From the NCBI GenBank assembly GCA_963780545.1, contig CAWACK010000020.1, positions 1-64,000 on the forward strand: a stretch of 64,000 bases of DNA, written 5' to 3'. Below the pieces are notes generated by a model that did not search any database, had not been told where the DNA came from, and saw only the letters and a program-made list of their open reading frames with translations. This document shows positions 63,757 through 64,000 of this stretch, piece by piece (the first letter of the stretch is position 1; each line of letters starts with the position of its first letter). The translations under genes and the position numbers were made by a program. This stretch comes from UBA8941 sp963780545 (GTDB lineage Archaea > Thermoproteota > Bathyarchaeia > TCS64).

Positions 63757-64000
63757 GTGCAGCGCTCTAATCCATGTAGCGACGTCCAGGACGATACTCT
63801 GGAACTTCTACAAGACGCCGTGAAGATGCAGATGGGGAAGGGGCTTGACCAGGACTCTGAAATGATGGAGAAGGTCAAGAAGAAGGCCGAAGATCGCATC
63901 AAAGCCACTCAGAAGAAGCGGGAGGAACTGGAGCAACGACTCGAGCAGCTCAAGGCACAGATGATGATGAAGGCCGTGGAGAAGCTCCTCGAGGGAAAAG
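63757..64000 (+). CDS. Coiled-coil protein, start of a partner gene (cut by the window end)
   Basis: A GTG at 63757, two bases after the ATPase stop, starts a frame that runs off the window. It opens with VQDDTLELLQDAVKMQMGK and then a long Lys/Glu coiled coil (KVKKKAEDRIKATQKKREEL). Immediate proximity suggests co-expression with the ATPase. It may lead into a VWA-type partner domain, but the window ends first. Confidence 0.7.
   Translation, partial: MQRSNPCSDVQDDTLELLQDAVKMQMGKGLDQDSEMMEKVKKKAEDRIKATQKKREELEQRLEQLKAQMMMKAVEKLLEGK

Overview
This window reads as the chromosome of an archaeon of the TACK group, most likely a Bathyarchaeia-type lineage (moderate confidence). The evidence is archaeal informational genes (RpoA, RpoB, L30e, NusA-like, PriS, PriL, GINS, aIF2-alpha, Nop10, L44e, S27e, L37e, Sm-like), a Cdc48 ATPase, and tRNA genes of which one has a small canonical intron. 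RpoA is one unsplit polypeptide of 1290 residues, as reported for Thaumarchaeota, Korarchaeota and relatives. A membrane pyrophosphatase, a CoA-transferase and a UroD-family methyltransferase-like gene suit an anaerobic heterotroph or acetogen-like lifestyle.

Layout. 0.2-4.8 kb: cdc48 and hsp20 (one leftward unit), an ACT-domain protein and phosphofructokinase. 4.8-11.4 kb: a degraded accessory region with a broken winged-helix/coiled-coil locus, an IS110 remnant bounded by a perfect 108-bp inverted repeat, and a broken membrane glycosyltransferase. 11.4-13.9 kb: tRNA-Val, a nuclease-like protein, a Xaa-Pro peptidase, a small methyltransferase and rubredoxin. 13.9-19.6 kb: a branched-chain amino-acid type ABC transporter in two divergent units, with frameshifts in the binding protein and in one permease. 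20-22.8 kb: nested insertion sequences, including a DDE element that carries a pRiA4b ORF-3-like passenger gene between 23-bp terminal inverted repeats. 24.5-37.3 kb: a long leftward set of replication, translation and transcription genes, tightly spaced and often overlapping by an ATGA. 37.6-38.4 kb: Sm-like, L37e and an intron-bearing tRNA-Leu(UAA).

38.36-46.58 kb is the most interesting part: an AT-rich integrated element of 8,167 bp bounded by 53-bp perfect direct repeats of the tRNA-Leu 3' half. The integrase ORF at the left end runs in frame through the left repeat. Its only visible ATG lies just inside the right repeat, so circularisation would rebuild a complete integrase gene: an SSV-like, integration-disrupted integrase. 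The element also holds a second tyrosine recombinase, a nucleotide-binding/TIR-like protein with a winged-helix tail, a zinc ribbon, a DUF3987-like replication protein with a degenerate P-loop, a P-loop ATPase, unknown proteins and a hairpin/iteron region that may be its origin. Just outside the right repeat lies the decayed start of a related integrase, evidence of an earlier occupant of the same site.

46.9-64 kb: mostly housekeeping and metabolic genes (radical SAM, Fe-S protein, DsrE-like, methyltransferase, H+-pyrophosphatase, ThiL, CoA-transferase, TPR protein, cystathionine synthase/lyase, OsmC, a C2H2 protein with a histone-H1-like tail, UroD-family, MoxR/ChlI-like ATPase) and three tRNA genes. 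Single-base frameshifts are frequent in accessory genes and nearly absent from core genes. Whether this is real decay or residual sequencing error cannot be settled from the sequence alone.
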